A DNA stretch of 64,000 nt from Paulinella micropora. Its lineage: Eukaryota > Cercozoa > Imbricatea > Euglyphida. Of this stretch, positions 26,820 to 37,294 are shown one piece after another; the stretch's first letter is position 1, and every line of letters begins with the position of its first letter. The stretch lies in contig BJOX01000025.1 of NCBI GenBank assembly GCA_009731375.1, forward strand, positions 1,331,531 through 1,395,530, in the 5' to 3' direction. Below the pieces are notes generated by a model, which was given only the letters and a program-made list of their open reading frames with translations, made no database searches and was not told the origin of the DNA. Both the position numbers and the translations under genes were made by a program.

Positions 26820-27370
26820 CCTGGCACCAAAATGAATGGCTGAGAATGCTCCAAGTTCTAAGAGTTGCGCCAGCAGGGTTTATGCCGGTTACCTCCGGCA
26901 ATTGAACGTACCCTGTCGACTGTGGAAAGTGGGGTCCGCCCCCCGGGAACCCAAGCCCTGTAATTGTACGTACCCGAAGCGAACTTTCCTGCACCAAGGT
27001 GAATGGCTGCGAACGCTCCAAGGCTCCCAAAGTTGTGCCAGAAAGGTTGAGAGGCTGATTTTTTGGTTTTCACAAGCTCGGAACGCGCTCTAGGTAGTGA
27101 ACCAGTTCAAAAAAAGATTTACGAAGATTCTGGCAGAGTAGTGCCAAAATGAATGGCTGAGAATGCTCCAAAGCTCTAAGAGTTGTGCCAGAGGGGGTTA
27201 GAGGCTGACTCTTTGTGTTTTCGCAAGCTTGTCACGAGCTCTTTTAGGGATACAGTTGAAATTATGACAATCGAACGTAATTTCAAAGTAGCGCCAAAAT
27301 GAATAGCTGAGATTGCTGCAAGGCTGTAAAAGTTGTGTAAGTGAGAATGAGAGGAAAAACGACGATGGGA
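26820..27370 (+). repeat. Decayed repeat of about 160 bp, four copies
   Basis: GAATGGCTG(A)GAATGCTCCAA or a variant, followed by GTTGTGCCAGA..GGTT and a TTTTCGCAAGCT segment, recurs at about 26832, 27000, 27150 and 27300. Between 26893 and 26975 a GC-rich block related to 24600 is inserted. Gaps flank it at 26784-26793 and 27406-27430 next to G-runs. Confidence 0.7.
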
Positions 27371-27430
27371 AGAGGAGAGGGGGGGGGGGGGGGGGGGGGG
27401 GGTTCNNNNNNNNNNNNNNNNNNNNNNNNN

Positions 27431-27463
<33 letters not shown>

Positions 27464-27610
27464 CATTATGGACACCGTGATAGCCCAGTGGTCAAGTTCT
27501 ACCATCTGGGCCCTGTCGCCAGTTCGATTCCCGTCGGTGCCACCAGTATTTTCATTGAACATACCGGTCCGTCTGGACCAGTATTTTCATTTGAACATAC
27601 CGGTCCGTCT
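27431..27610 (+). mobile_element. tRNA-like SINE, copy 2, next to a TTA array
   Basis: The TTA array 27431-27468 leads into a head at 27473-27544, differing from copy 1 by only a few bases (box A 27481-27491, box B 27521-27531). The body again has the CCAGTATTTTCATT.GAACAT unit in tandem. Both copies start at the same base relative to TTA. Confidence 0.7.
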
Positions 27611-27735
27611 GGAAGTGTTGGAACTGCCCTTGCGGGGGTGTCATTAGAGCCTATCGTCAATTCTTCGTACTCCCCTCACGGGTGAGACGATGGAGGCGCA
27701 TGTGCAGAAATGCATCAGCCATTGACAGAGAAGCA
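27611..27735 (+). mobile_element. 5'-truncated LINE 3' end followed by a TTA array
   Basis: In frame, this segment ends with the codons for MEAHVQ and six more residues before TGA (at about 27692-27727), matching the MEAHVQ near the C-terminus of the full LINE (33902-33919). It is followed within 12 bases by the TTA array, as in the full LINE. It is thus a truncated relative. Confidence 0.65.
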
Positions 27736-27798
27736 CTATTATTATCATTATTATTATCATCATCATTATTATTACTATGATTATTATTATTACTATGA

Positions 27799-27840
<42 letters not shown>
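27736..27840 (+). repeat. (TTA)n array at the left side of the full LINE
   Basis: TTATTA repeats with ATC and ACTATG interruptions. It ends at the first base of the LINE. Confidence 0.9.
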
Positions 27841-28167
27841 TGGAGGGGTGCACAAGATGGCACTCCATGGGAAGAGGAGGTGGTTGGGCCTCTCCCCACG
27901 AAGGTGACCGCTTGGGGAGGGCGGTCACCGGGATATGCGCAACTCTCAACTGGGCATTTACTCGGTAGGGGTTCGGCCAGGCAGGTTGTGGGGTTGTCTG
28001 TTGGATTGTTGGTTGGCTCGTTTTTCTTGGCTGTTGGTTTGGGTCTGGTTTCCTGGTTAGCCCATTTTCGCCGAATTTCCTGCCGAGTAAATGCCTGGGG
28101 GCTTCCAGTTCCGGTTTGGTGATCTTGTTGAGGTGAGCATTCGGAGGAAACAGTACCGAGATGGGTT

Positions 28168-28255
28168 GAAGATAGGATTCACATTGAGCCGAGATGGGGC
28201 TGAGTTGACCTGTTCCAACTCGGCTCCATTTCGGCTTCATGTTAATCCTATCTTC
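28168..28255 (+). other. 40-bp stem hairpin in the LINE 5' region
   Basis: Arms starting GAAGATAGGATTCACATTGA (28168) and ending AATCCTATCTTC (28255) pair over 40 bases with about six mismatches around the loop ACCTGTTC. It could shape the start of the LINE RNA. Confidence 0.75.
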
Positions 28256-28831
28256 ATCCTATCTGGGTTTTGTCTCCTCCCTATCTTCGCTTCTTCGGGG
28301 TTGCCTAACTGGAACACATGATGAGCGCACGTTGGAGAGGGGCTTCAGTCGGTCCCAATGCCTTGCCAGTGCCTTGCTGCGTTGCCGTGCCTTGCCCCAT
28401 GCATTCACACCCTCCACCGTTGCATTTCTAACTGAGCAGCTTCGGCTGGGATTACTATACTTGTCTGTAAGACCCTATAGGTACCGCTAGGTTCGCGCCT
28501 TCTATACCCACGTGGGGGAAGGAGTTTCAGCGGCACGCCGTCCGATCTGGCTCCACTCGGGGACACCCGTACCTCATGATGTGTATTGTTAGGAGCAGCT
28601 GAAAGTCCATAAGGCATGAGAGTAGAGGCGTTGGCGATGCGATGGAGAGTGTGTGTAGTGCGTGAGGCAGGTTCTGGCGACGCTGGGGGTGCTGGCGGGC
28701 GCCGAAGGGCACGAAGCGACGCGGCAGCGTCCAGTGACACCGGCGGAAATGCGTGTAGTGTGTGTTGCAGATACCGCCGATGCTATTTGCATGGACGGGC
28801 GCTTTCCTCGGCGTAAAGAGGCGCGGCGGTG

Positions 28832-31800
28832 ATGGCCAGCGACATTGGCCGTCTACTACTCTCAATGGATTACAAATACGCGAAGCACGGAGCTACCACT
28901 GTGGCCCTTATGGGACAAGGTAGAATCGCCGAAGACCTGGACAATCCCCGTGGGAATGCCTCTTCGACGGGCTCTGGCCCGATGTCCCAGGATGGGAGGA
29001 TGAGGGCTCGCGTATATGACGGAATTCCTGAACCACGTGGAGAGGCTATCTTAGCTGCGCCTCATCCTTCCTCCCCAAACCTGGCACACGGGTCGGCGCT
29101 TCAACATAAGGCGAGCGGCGCTATATGGCAGATGGCACCGCCGCCTCGACGGTACCGGCGGGTAGATCGGTACGACAAGGACGGGCGTAATCTGATTGTC
29201 TGGGGGCTCTCAGAACGCGCCAATCTACAGGAGATCGCCTCCAAAATGAGCGGTCTTGGTCTGGTGGTCCCGGTAATGGAGTGGCAAGGCCAGCGAATGT
29301 CTCGTCACCTGGAGCTGGTCTACGAGGACGATGACAGCAGGCAGACGGCGTTGCAGCAACTCAAACATCTCAAATTCTTCGGCAGAGGGGTCAATGTGGC
29401 CCTTGGGCGCAGGTTCAGGGACAGGGAACGTGTCCGAAGGCTTATTCGCATCCATCTGCGTGGGGAAGCGGCGGTCCGGAAGGAGGAAGCTGCGACGGGA
29501 TATCGCGTCTTGCCTCTGCATGAAGAATGTGTCGATGATGTGCAGGTGGTGTCTTCGGAATTGGCTGCCGATGCACCTAAGTGTGTGTCTGAGTGTGCTG
29601 ATGTGCATGTGGTGCCCCTGCATTCGGCGGCCAGTGCAGTGGGGGACCAACCTGCGCAAGCACCTGCAGAGGGGGGCAGCACGAGGGCGGAAGCCAAGCG
29701 CGGCCGTCGGGTCCGGAAACGAGCCAAGAAGCACCGCTCCAAGCAGTTCGATACCGGCTTCAAGCTACTCGTCGCGAGTCACAACTGGCAGGGTAAAACG
29801 GGATACGACAACGTAGGCACGGCGGAATGGGCATCATTCTACAAGCACGAGGGCTGGCTAGTCATCGGGGCTCAGGAGCACCGCATGGGCAAGAAGCAAC
29901 TTTCCAAATGCAGCCTGGATGGATTCCGGATTTTTGGAAAACCTGCGGAGGTCAGCGAGAAAAATCGCTGCAAGGGTGGGGTTCTATTCGCGGTGGCTAA
30001 CTTCCTTGGTCCGTATTGCAACCTGGTGTCAGCCCCCGTCGACCACCGGCAGCAAGTGTGGCTGCGTATCGCCTCGGGTGTTACCGGCGCTCAGGATATC
30101 TATGTGGGCAACGGCTACTTTCCCCAGGAAACGCAGGAAGAAGAGTCGTCAGAGGCGTATGCGGCCTGGCAGGCAGCTATAGCTTTTTTTGGAGCCAAAG
30201 GTCTTGTGGTCACGGTGGCGGATGCCAACGCGAAGCTCGGGCCGGCATGCAGCCGAAAAGAGGAGGGCATCGTCGGTCAGCACGGGGAGGTCGATGATAA
30301 GGGAGCACCGGTACGTTCGGAGAACGGCAAGAGACTCGCGGCTGTCCTCGTCGCTACGGGCCTGCGAAATCTGAGCGGCTTCTCGTGCCCAGTGGAAGGG
30401 TCCTACTGGTGGTCCCGGCGTGAGCAGCGCGGCATGGGCACAGGCAAGCACCTCCTCGATTACATCTGCGCGTCGCCTGGCTTGGCATCTGGAGCAAAGT
30501 TCGGAGTATGCGAAGATGATCTTGATACGGACCACAAGGCAGTATGGGCCGAACTGACGTGGAGCGGCCAGCGCCGGCCAAAGCGGGCTGCGAAACCTTA
30601 CAGGTCCTTTCGTGTTGATAAGCTTATTGGTGCTGGTGTCTCGGGTAATGATCACGCTGCGAAGCAAGCGCTGGATTATCTACGCGACAAGTTCGATGAC
30701 GTATTCCAGCATTGCCTACAGAAGCTTGGAGTGCATCAGCTGCCTGAGCTTGACCTATCGGGTGGTGCCGACAGCCAACGGGTGGTAGATGACGTCACCG
30801 AGCGAGTGGCGCAGTCCTTCCGAATGGCGGCGCACCGGGTCCTTGGCTCCAGATGTATACGACCCCGTTTCACCAACAATTGGTTCGACGGGGAGCTAAA
30901 GGAGCTCATTCAGCAGCGCCGGGAGGCCTACGCAGCATACAGGAGGGATGAATCGAATGCGGAAGCCCGTCTGAATTGGCTACGGCTCCGCAAGCAAATT
31001 CGGAAGGCAACTCGGGCCAAGAAGTCCGCCTCCTTCAAGCAAGTGCAGGAAGAAGCGGTCAAATGTCAACGCGAGCAATCCTCAAAGCGCTTTTGGCTAC
31101 TCGCGAAGCGGCTTGGCGGGGCACGCAGAACGAAGGTCTCCGCGCCGGTGCAAAGGGAGGATGGCTCACTGGCGTGTACGCTGCCGGAAAAGGTCGCTCG
31201 GTGGGAGGAATTTCGGAAAAATTCGGTGAAGCCACGGGAAAATCCGGCAAGTGCGGCTGTTGTGGTGGAGTGCTGTGCAGAAGCAGGCTCGCTGGAGTGG
31301 GAGGAAGCCGAAGCTAAGCGGCAGTTCCACTGGAACGATCGCTTCAGAGATGAGGTGGCCCGGGCTATGAAGGAGCACGAAGTAGGTGAAGACACTTGCG
31401 AAGAGCTGGACAAGCCGTTCACGCAAGAGGAGGTCCTTGCAAGGCAACGTGCCCTGAATAACCACAAAGCTTGTGGCGAGGACAAAGTGAAGAACGAGAT
31501 GCTCAAGTATGGCGGCGCCTACATCAATGGCTACTTAACGCAGTACTTCAACTGGATTCGAGAAGCCGAGAGGACTCCAAAAGCTTGGGGCAAGGGAATC
31601 ATCGTCAATATCCCCAAGGGTGGGGATCCTACGGATCCTGACAACTGGAGGGATATCTCGATTATTAGTTGCCTTGGTAAGCTGTATCTGTCCTTATTAG
31701 CTACTCGTCTAACGCTCTTCGTGGATGGCCCGGATAAGCTACGTCCAGAGCAGGGAGGCTTCCGCCCGGGGCGTCGCACTACGGATCAGGTCTTTACCCT

Positions 31801-33940
31801 TTGGCAGAGGTTGAAGGGGCGTCAGCAGCAGAAGCGGGAGTCGTATGTCCTGTTCGTCGATCTACGCAAGGCTTTCCCGTCTGTTTGGAGAGATGGCCTA
31901 TTTGAGAGGCTCTGGAAGCTGGGTGTAAGGGGCAAGTTCTGGCGCACGCTACGCAGGTGCTACGAGCAGACTTCGTCGCAAGTGCTAGTTGATGGAGCAC
32001 TCACCCCCGAAGTACTGGAGGGTGTAGGCGTCCAACAGGGGTCCCCTCTCTCTCCCACACTCTTCAACGTCTTTATGGATGAGCTGTGTGATCGGCTGGC
32101 GAGTGCCCTCAAGATCACGGATGTGAAGCGGCTGAACGACATCAAGGCACTTCTATACGCGGACGACGTGGCCCTCATCGCTCACAGTCGCACCGAGCTC
32201 CAGAAGATGGTCAATGTTGTGGCCAAGTTCGCGGAAGATTACCGGCTGGAAGTCAACTTGAAGCCCGGCAAGACGGAAATCATGCCCATTTACACGTCGA
32301 GCAAGGCGAAACGACCAAGTATCAGGGAGCGAGGTGAGCCCGTGGTGTGGTTTCGCGGCCAGAAGCTTTGTGTCACCAGTCAGTACAAGTACCTGGGAGT
32401 GGTTATCACCGACGACCTGAAGTGGAAGGAGCAGGCCCTGCGGGCTACGCGTGTCACTGAAGTCGCCACCGCAGGTTGGTACTCTTTGTGGTGTGCAGGT
32501 GAGATACAAGCTAGGTATCGTCTCATGTGCTGGAATCAACTTGTGGGGGCCAAGCTGAAGTACGCCTTCGATGTCTGGCGTGCCCCCGTATCGCAGCTCA
32601 CCAAGCTGGAGGCAGCAATGCTGCGCCCCATGAGGATGATTCTCGGCATCAGCCCTAAGACAAGCAAGTGGATTACACTCTTTCTGGCGCGCTCTTTGAG
32701 TGCGGAGCGTTTGCGGCGGGCGGCGCAACTGAAGTTCTATGGACGGCTGCGTGTTCTACCGGAGAAGCGATTTCCTGTCATCGCATCTCAAGTCAAATCC
32801 GACTGGACTGCGGAGGCCGAAGGCGCTATCAGGGACTCAATGGATCTACAACAAGGGCTTCAGGAGCTCCTAAATAGCTCAGAGAAGGACCTCGAGGGTT
32901 GGAGTTCGACTGTGGACAAGTGGGCCCTTCAGCAGGACGTCAAGATGGTGCAGCAACTGATGTGGGACAAGCGAGAGGCAGGCAGCGATCTTACTGATGG
33001 CCTGCGAGTCATCCTAAGACAAGTCTTTGGAACTAAGGAGTTCCCAAGATGGGTAGCCCTTGATGATGCGCATTATAATCTGCTTCGGAGAAGGTTGCTC
33101 AGCTGCAACAACCGCCTTCGGTTGTACCGCAGCAAGTTGGTCAGTGGCATGTCCCCTCGCTGCTTCTGTTGTCATGATGATGTCAATGAGTCCCTTGCGC
33201 ACTTCTTATGGGATTGCCCCATGCATGAGGGGAGACGTAAGCAGCTGTTGCTGAGTATGCAGAGGCTCGGTGGCATGGCTGTGGGGGGTGCTGAGGGGGA
33301 TGGAGGGAGTGAGGAGGGTGGTGAGGTCGTAGGCGGTGAGGTTGTGGTGGAGGATGTGTTGCTTGGGCGGGAGCGGGAGGGCTCTGTGCGGCAGGGTTGG
33401 GATGATATGTCGCCTGTGGATCAATCACGATTGTTTTGTAAGCTTTTTCAGGGGAAGTCGCGCTTCCGCAGTAACTTTAGGCTTGCTGCGTTGTTAGGGG
33501 TTACAGCGTTGCGTCCCCCTCCAAAGTTGGATGTGTTGTTTGGATCATATGTGTCTGAGTGTTGGTCTGCTAGGGAGGGTAAAAGGGAGGAGCTTGGGGT
33601 GGAGGATGGGGGCGAGGAGGTGATTGACCTCACTGAGGTTCCATCAGCTTCTGTCCCACCCTCTCCCCCAAGTGACGTTGATGTTGCGCGGCGCGGCCGT
33701 CCGCGCAGTGTGGACGTCCTGGCTAGAGAGAGGGGTTCGGGAGCGCAGCGTAGTGTCTCCGAGTTCTTCTCTTCAGCTAACACCCTCGCATCTAGCTCTT
33801 CATGCACTTCACAGCCCCCATCTGCCCCTGCTGTTGCTGTTGCTGCTATGTCTGTTTGGTGTTCTGACAATGCGTTGGGATCGGCTGACCCCGGTGACCC
33901 AATGGAGGCACATGTCCAGGATCTGGATCTGATGCTATAG
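28832..33940 (+). CDS. LINE polyprotein: RRM-like, endonuclease, reverse transcriptase, zinc-finger-like end
   Basis: The 1702-residue frame starts at ATG 28832. Residues about 116-200 look like an RRM-type fold (RNLIVWGLSE, then a basic helix). The apurinic-type endonuclease spans about 312-578, with N319, E350 (AQEH), D465/N467, and D568-H569 (DTDHK). The reverse transcriptase follows at about 880-1240: IPKGGDPTD.DNWR, EQGGFRPGRRTTDQ, FVDLRKAF (D1011), QQGSPLSP and YADD (1110-1113). Near residue 1445 a CFCCHDD..H....C cluster is the usual C-terminal zinc motif. The last 200 residues are Gly/Ser/Glu-rich. It ends TAG. The enzyme set drives target-primed reverse transcription. The frame is intact, so the copy may be young. 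Confidence 0.92.
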   Translation: MASDIGRLLLSMDYKYAKHGATTVALMGQGRIAEDLDNPRGNASSTGSGPMSQDGRMRARVYDGIPEPRGEAILAAPHPSSPNLAHGSALQHKASGAIWQMAPPPRRYRRVDRYDKDGRNLIVWGLSERANLQEIASKMSGLGLVVPVMEWQGQRMSRHLELVYEDDDSRQTALQQLKHLKFFGRGVNVALGRRFRDRERVRRLIRIHLRGEAAVRKEEAATGYRVLPLHEECVDDVQVVSSELAADAPKCVSECADVHVVPLHSAASAVGDQPAQAPAEGGSTRAEAKRGRRVRKRAKKHRSKQFDTGFKLLVASHNWQGKTGYDNVGTAEWASFYKHEGWLVIGAQEHRMGKKQLSKCSLDGFRIFGKPAEVSEKNRCKGGVLFAVANFLGPYCNLVSAPVDHRQQVWLRIASGVTGAQDIYVGNGYFPQETQEEESSEAYAAWQAAIAFFGAKGLVVTVADANAKLGPACSRKEEGIVGQHGEVDDKGAPVRSENGKRLAAVLVATGLRNLSGFSCPVEGSYWWSRREQRGMGTGKHLLDYICASPGLASGAKFGVCEDDLDTDHKAVWAELTWSGQRRPKRAAKPYRSFRVDKLIGAGVSGNDHAAKQALDYLRDKFDDVFQHCLQKLGVHQLPELDLSGGADSQRVVDDVTERVAQSFRMAAHRVLGSRCIRPRFTNNWFDGELKELIQQRREAYAAYRRDESNAEARLNWLRLRKQIRKATRAKKSASFKQVQEEAVKCQREQSSKRFWLLAKRLGGARRTKVSAPVQREDGSLACTLPEKVARWEEFRKNSVKPRENPASAAVVVECCAEAGSLEWEEAEAKRQFHWNDRFRDEVARAMKEHEVGEDTCEELDKPFTQEEVLARQRALNNHKACGEDKVKNEMLKYGGAYINGYLTQYFNWIREAERTPKAWGKGIIVNIPKGGDPTDPDNWRDISIISCLGKLYLSLLATRLTLFVDGPDKLRPEQGGFRPGRRTTDQVFTLWQRLKGRQQQKRESYVLFVDLRKAFPSVWRDGLFERLWKLGVRGKFWRTLRRCYEQTSSQVLVDGALTPEVLEGVGVQQGSPLSPTLFNVFMDELCDRLASALKITDVKRLNDIKALLYADDVALIAHSRTELQKMVNVVAKFAEDYRLEVNLKPGKTEIMPIYTSSKAKRPSIRERGEPVVWFRGQKLCVTSQYKYLGVVITDDLKWKEQALRATRVTEVATAGWYSLWCAGEIQARYRLMCWNQLVGAKLKYAFDVWRAPVSQLTKLEAAMLRPMRMILGISPKTSKWITLFLARSLSAERLRRAAQLKFYGRLRVLPEKRFPVIASQVKSDWTAEAEGAIRDSMDLQQGLQELLNSSEKDLEGWSSTVDKWALQQDVKMVQQLMWDKREAGSDLTDGLRVILRQVFGTKEFPRWVALDDAHYNLLRRRLLSCNNRLRLYRSKLVSGMSPRCFCCHDDVNESLAHFLWDCPMHEGRRKQLLLSMQRLGGMAVGGAEGDGGSEEGGEVVGGEVVVEDVLLGREREGSVRQGWDDMSPVDQSRLFCKLFQGKSRFRSNFRLAALLGVTALRPPPKLDVLFGSYVSECWSAREGKREELGVEDGGEEVIDLTEVPSASVPPSPPSDVDVARRGRPRSVDVLARERGSGAQRSVSEFFSSANTLASSSSCTSQPPSAPAVAVAAMSVWCSDNALGSADPGDPMEAHVQDLDLML

Positions 33941-33953
33941 TCTGAGGAAGCCT

Positions 33954-34002
33954 ATTATTATTATTATTATTATTATATTACTATTATTATTATTACTACT
34001 AC

Positions 34003-34056
<54 letters not shown>

Positions 34057-34070
34057 CACCATTATCAATT
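33954..34070 (+). repeat. (TTA)n array at the LINE 3' end
   Basis: About 115 bases of TTA/TTATTAC. It is in the same strand orientation as the array at 27736-27840. Confidence 0.9.
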
Positions 34071-34159
34071 ACCCTCGTTCTACGTTACATTCGGCAGGTA
34101 CACATTCCCCAGTTCCGTTCTACGCGTGTGCTCTGGCTGTATCACGAACTTGCCGCACT

Positions 34160-34170
34160 GTACCCGGTTA

Positions 34171-34203
<33 letters not shown>

Positions 34204-34222
34204 AACCCCCCCCCCCCTTTCT

Positions 34223-34254
<32 letters not shown>

Positions 34255-34334
34255 AATCTCTCTCTCTCTCTCTCCCTCTCTCTCTCTCTNNNNNNNNNNA
34301 CTCTGGCTGTTCAACGAACTTGCTGCACTCTACC

Positions 34335-34400
<66 letters not shown>
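34160..34400. repeat. TC array, 10-N gap, then GA array
   Basis: TC repeats run to 34289, then N from 34290 to 34299, then GA repeats. The flanks of both arrays (CTCTGGCTGT..AACGAACTTGC.GCACT.TACCCGG and GTTCTACGCGTGTGCTCTG) are copies of each other, so the two sides may be the same locus assembled twice or an inverted duplication. Confidence 0.8.
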
Positions 34401-34405
<5 letters not shown>

Positions 34406-34559
34406 GTTCTACGCGTGTGCTCTGAAATAGACCTTCCTACATACATGCATACGTACATACATACCTACAGGGCAAGGTACCTAGAATGGAGGTGGTCGGC
34501 TTTCGTGATATACCTACGTTTCGTCAGTCCAAGCCGAAATGGTTGCTTGACATGAATCC

Positions 34560-34711
34560 CAACGGAAAGGTTCCTTACTAACTTACTTACTAACTTACTT
34601 ACTTACTTACTTACTTGCTTACTTACTTGCTTTCTTGCTTGCTTGCTTACCTACTCACTTACTTCTTACTTACTACTTACTCACTGCCTTGCTTACTTAC
34701 TTATTTACTTG

Positions 34712-34754
<43 letters not shown>

Positions 34755-35078
34755 CAATTTTTCATTTTCTTCCCTCCCTCCCTCCCTCCCTCTTTCCCTC
34801 CCTCCCTCCCCCTTCCTCCCTTCATTCCTTCCTTCCTTCCTTCCTTCCTTCCCTCCTTTCTCCCTCAATCCACATCAAGGTTTGTAGTCTGCTATCAAGC
34901 TCACTAGAATGGCCCCTTTTTAACTGCCTTCATTTATTTTCTTCCGTTCCTCTCTCACTGTTTCTTCCTTCTTTTCTTTCTTCTTTTTTTTTTTTTTTTC
35001 CTTCTCTTTCTTTCTTTCTTTCTTTCTTTGTCTTTCTTTCTTTCTTTCTTTCTTTATCTTTCTTTCTTTCTTTCTTAA
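34560..35078 (+). repeat. ACTT, CCCT, TTCC and TTTC microsatellites
   Basis: ACTT (34573-34755), CCTC/TTCC (34774-34860) and TTTC (34975-35075) arrays in order, separated by short unique DNA. No gene. Confidence 0.9.
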
Positions 35079-35094
35079 TTAAATCCATCTATCC

Positions 35095-35296
35095 ATACGT
35101 ACATACATACATACATACATAGGTACCAACCCTGCGTCATGGTGAGCTGTGTTTGTTTGAAGGTATGAATATGATATTATATATGACATATAATAATATA
35201 TATAACATATAATATATCTTACATCACACGGACACTCATACATGTATACATTCTTACATATGCAAACATACATACATACATGCATATGCAAAAACA

Positions 35297-35327
<31 letters not shown>

Positions 35328-35463
35328 CATGCAAACACAAACACAAACACACACACACACACACACATACATACATACATACATACATACAGGCATGCAT
35401 ACATGCATACATACATATATACATACATACGTACATACGTACATACATCCATACATCCATCCA

Positions 35464-35497
<34 letters not shown>

Positions 35498-36545
35498 CAT
35501 ACATATATACGTACATACATACATACATACATACATACATACATACGTTCATACGTTCACACGTTCACACGTACATACATACATATATGCATGCATGCAT
35601 GCATGCATAAATACATACATACATAATACATTACATACATGCATACATGCATACATATATACATACACACACACATACATACATACATACATACATACGT
35701 ACATACGTACATACATGCATACATACATACATACATTCTAATTTTGTTATAGGCACAGAAATATGTTCCTATCTATAAGACAACTATAATAAACACACAT
35801 ACATACATACATACATACATACATACGTACACACATACATACATACACACGTTCTAAATTTGTTATAGGCACAGCAATATGTTCCTATCTGTAAGACAAC
35901 TATAATAAACATACGTACATACATACATACATACATACATACACACACACACACGTTCTAAATTTGTTATAGGCACAGCAATATGTTCCTATCTATAAGA
36001 CAACTATAATAAACATACGTACATAAATACATACATACATACATACATACATACATACACGTTCTAAATTTGTTATAGGGACAGCAATATGTTCCTATCT
36101 ATAAGACAACTATAATAAACATACATACATACATACATACATACATACATGCATACGTACATACATACACACGTTCTAAATTTGTTATAGGCACAGCAAT
36201 ATGTTACTGTCTATAAGACAACTATGATATACATACATACATACATATATACATACATACATATATATATACAGTCATTCATTCATTCATTCATTCATAC
36301 ATACATACATACATACATACATACATGCATGCATGCATACATACATGCATACATGCTTTCATACATTCACTCTGGTTTTGTTATAGGCACAGCAATATGT
36401 TCCTATCTATTAAGCAAGTATATGCATACATACATACGTACTTACACAAACATACAAACAAACTTGCATACATACATACATACATTCTGTTTTTGTTAAT
36501 AGGCACAGCAATATGTTCCTATCTATTAGATAACTGTGATACCGA
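35095..36545 (+). repeat. CATA microsatellite with an embedded 60-bp core repeated
   Basis: CATA repeats are interrupted by a core of about 60 bp: GTTCTAAATTTGTTATAGGC, ACAGCAATATGTTCCTATCT, ATAAGACAACTATAATAAAC. Copies lie at about 35737, 35849, 35955, 36061, 36172, 36371 and 36488. Core identity is high while the CATA spacers vary in length, so the whole is a minisatellite with microsatellite spacers. Confidence 0.9.
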
Positions 36546-36549
36546 CAGA

Positions 36550-36830
36550 AGGTATGTATGTATGCATGCATGTATGTATGTATGTATGTATGTATGTATG
36601 TATGTATGTATGTATGTGTGTGTGTGTGTGTGCGTATGTATGAATGTATTTTTGTATGTTTGTATGCATGCATGCATGTATGTATGTATGTATGTATGTA
36701 TGCAAGTGTGTATGCAAAAATGTATTTATGCATGCATGTATGTATGTATGTATGTATGTATGTATGTATGTATGTATGTATGTATGTATGTACGTATGTA
36801 TGTATGTACGTATGTATGTATGTATGTATG

Positions 36831-36864
<34 letters not shown>

Positions 36865-36922
36865 TGTATGTAGGTGCGTATATATGTATGTATGTATGTA
36901 GGTTGGTATGTATGTGTGTATG

Positions 36923-36954
<32 letters not shown>

Positions 36955-37260
36955 CATGTATGTATGCATGCATGCATGTATGTATGCATGCATGCATGTA
37001 TGCATGTATGTATGTATGTGCGTACGTATGTACCAAACGTACGTACGTATGTATGTATGTACGTATGTATGTATGTACGTATGTATGTATGTACGTATGT
37101 ATGTATGTACGTATGTATGTATGTATGTATGTATGTATGTATGTATGTATGTATGTTGAGATAGACTTCTACCCCGCAATCCCGCACATGCTTCCAGGGT
37201 ATGTATGTATGTATGTATGTATGTATGGATGTATGTATGTATGTATGTTTGTGTGTCTGT
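36550..37260 (-). repeat. TATG microsatellite
   Basis: After the last core the same tetranucleotide continues on the other strand (TATG) for about 700 bases, with TGCA and TACG variants. With the CATA arrays to its left it can form a very long hairpin. Confidence 0.9.
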
Positions 37261-37263
37261 GTG

Positions 37264-37264
<1 letters not shown>

Positions 37265-37294
<30 letters not shown>

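Larger units (their letters stand above)
27841..33953 (+). mobile_element. Near full-length APE-type non-LTR retrotransposon (LINE 1) inside TTA repeats
   Basis: The element starts CTGGAGGGGTGCACAAGATG at 27841 and ends 13 bases after its stop codon, where a TTA array takes over. The 5' end is recognised because the short element at 46833 starts with the same sequence, also directly after TTA. The 5' untranslated region is about 990 bp and contains a strong hairpin (28168-28255) and a 17-bp inverted pair (27952-27968 with 28079-28096). One long frame codes for an RNA-binding-like region, endonuclease, reverse transcriptase and a zinc-finger-like end. Confidence 0.85.

Noticed and set aside
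29225-33870. Several 60-190 codon frames on the strand opposite LINE 1
   Set aside because: They are antisense shadows of a GC-rich coding frame.
35737-36540. CRISPR-like array (repeated core with variable spacers)
   Set aside because: The spacers are CATA repeats, not unique sequence, there are no cas genes, and the DNA is eukaryotic.
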